A stretch of 5,570 bases of DNA, taken from positions 1 to 5,570 of the forward strand of contig JAEULX010000209.1 in NCBI GenBank assembly GCA_016793685.1, in the 5' to 3' direction. Origin of the DNA: Bradyrhizobiaceae bacterium. Lineage in GTDB: Bacteria > Pseudomonadota > Alphaproteobacteria > Rhizobiales > Xanthobacteraceae. Within the stretch, counting starts at the first letter, position 1, and each line of letters begins with the position of its first letter. The notes under the pieces are model-generated. The model was not told the DNA's origin. It was given only the letters and a program-made list of their open reading frames with translations, and made no database searches. Of this stretch, positions 5,364 to 5,570 are shown one piece after another. Position numbers and translations under genes: made by a program.

Positions 5364-5513
5364 ATGGCGTTTCTTCACGAATTATGGAACTTCCTGCGCG
5401 CGCGCAAAAAGTTCTGGCTCACGCCGATCATTCTCAGGCTGCTGCTGCTCGGCGGGTTGGTGGTGCTGTCATCCGGATCGGCGGTGGCCCCGTTCATCTA
5501 TACGCTGTTCTGA
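5364..5513 (+). CDS. DUF5989 family small membrane protein (49 aa)
   Basis: This short gene is easily missed. It encodes 49 residues: an amphipathic, basic N-terminal part (ELWNFLRARKKFWL, 6-19), one hydrophobic span at about 20-36, and the ending GSAVAPFIYTLF. This matches DUF5989 proteins, which typically are about 50 residues and lie beside SxtJ-like and carbamoyltransferase genes; the short sxtK product of saxitoxin clusters may be the counterpart (from memory, not checked). Positive charges at 12-16 predict the N-terminus in the cytoplasm. Arg25 sits inside the hydrophobic span, where I would expect an aliphatic residue. GAGG at 5354-5357 is six bases before the ATG. It lies 19 bases after the sxtJ-like gene and 33 before the next start. 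Function is unknown; the family call is firm for so small a protein. Confidence 0.88.
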   Translation: MAFLHELWNFLRARKKFWLTPIILRLLLLGGLVVLSSGSAVAPFIYTLF

Positions 5514-5531
5514 TGCGCGCGATCTGATGCA

Positions 5532-5536
5532 GAGGA
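5532..5536 (+). promoter_or_regulatory. Ribosome binding site for the carbamoyltransferase start
   Basis: GAGGA within AGAGGAAG lies ten bases before the GTG at 5547. It supports translation beginning at this GTG rather than at the ATG at 5527, which reaches a stop after seven codons. Confidence 0.6.
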
Positions 5537-5546
5537 AGCGCGCTGC

Positions 5547-5570
5547 GTGACGCGGATACTCGGAATTTCA
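5547..5570 (+). CDS. Carbamoyltransferase (NodU/CmcH/SxtI-type), N-terminal fragment only
   Basis: Only eight codons are inside the window, starting at a GTG and reading MTRILGIS. This is the typical opening of NodU/CmcH-family O-carbamoyltransferases, where it usually continues into an AYYHDSAA-like ATP-binding segment. Those enzymes use carbamoyl phosphate and ATP to form a carbamoyl-adenylate, then carbamoylate a hydroxyl on a sugar or natural product. Eight residues alone would not justify the call; the preceding SxtJ-like and DUF5989 genes, which commonly sit beside such enzymes, make it likely. The substrate cannot be told from this window. Confidence 0.7.

Noticed and set aside
5527..5549. 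ATG at 5527 as start of the last gene
   Set aside because: Its frame stops after seven codons; the GTG at 5547 has a well-placed GAGGA and gives the carbamoyltransferase-like MTRILGIS.

Overview
The window reads as a stretch of a GC-rich alphaproteobacterial chromosome, probably from the order Hyphomicrobiales (Rhizobiales). This rests on the strong G/C bias at third codon positions, the divergent rsmI-yraN / LppC-like lipoprotein arrangement common in that group, and the style of the NDH-2 and RsmI proteins. Placement below order level cannot be supported from the sequence alone. No tRNA, rRNA, CRISPR array, insertion sequence or phage gene is visible.

Layout, left to right. (1) Positions 1-1236, minus strand: rsmI (16S rRNA 2'-O-ribose methyltransferase) followed by a yraN-family nuclease-fold gene. 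Their ends overlap by 14 bases and yraN runs off the left edge. (2) Positions 1237-1320: a short divergent intergenic region. (3) Positions 1321-2550, plus strand: a lipoprotein with a periplasmic-binding-protein fold, of the penicillin-binding protein activator (LppC/LpoA-like) type. (4) Positions 2551-2641: a convergent gap with hairpins and a T7 tract. (5) Positions 2642-2962, minus strand: a small secreted protein of unknown function with two cysteines and a regular heptad coiled coil. (6) Positions 2963-3345: a 383-base divergent regulatory region with a good promoter for the small protein, a weaker one for the next gene, and several inverted repeats. (7) Positions 3346-4707, plus strand: a type II NADH:quinone oxidoreductase. 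(8) Positions 4708-4921: a gap with a weak promoter-like element inside an inverted repeat. (9) Positions 4922-5570, plus strand: the start of a tight operon. It holds an SxtJ-family membrane protein, a 49-residue DUF5989-type membrane protein, and the first eight codons of what is most likely a NodU/CmcH-type carbamoyltransferase that runs off the right edge.

How the genes fit together. rsmI and the lipoprotein gene form a housekeeping block concerned with ribosome modification and the cell envelope. The NDH-2 is a stand-alone respiratory gene with its own leader. The most interesting part is the right-hand operon. The SxtJ-like / DUF5989-like / carbamoyltransferase trio resembles the sxtI-sxtJ-sxtK group of saxitoxin clusters, but here it lies beside ordinary chromosomal genes. 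I infer that the two small membrane proteins act with, or anchor, the carbamoyltransferase; its substrate would be set by genes beyond the window.
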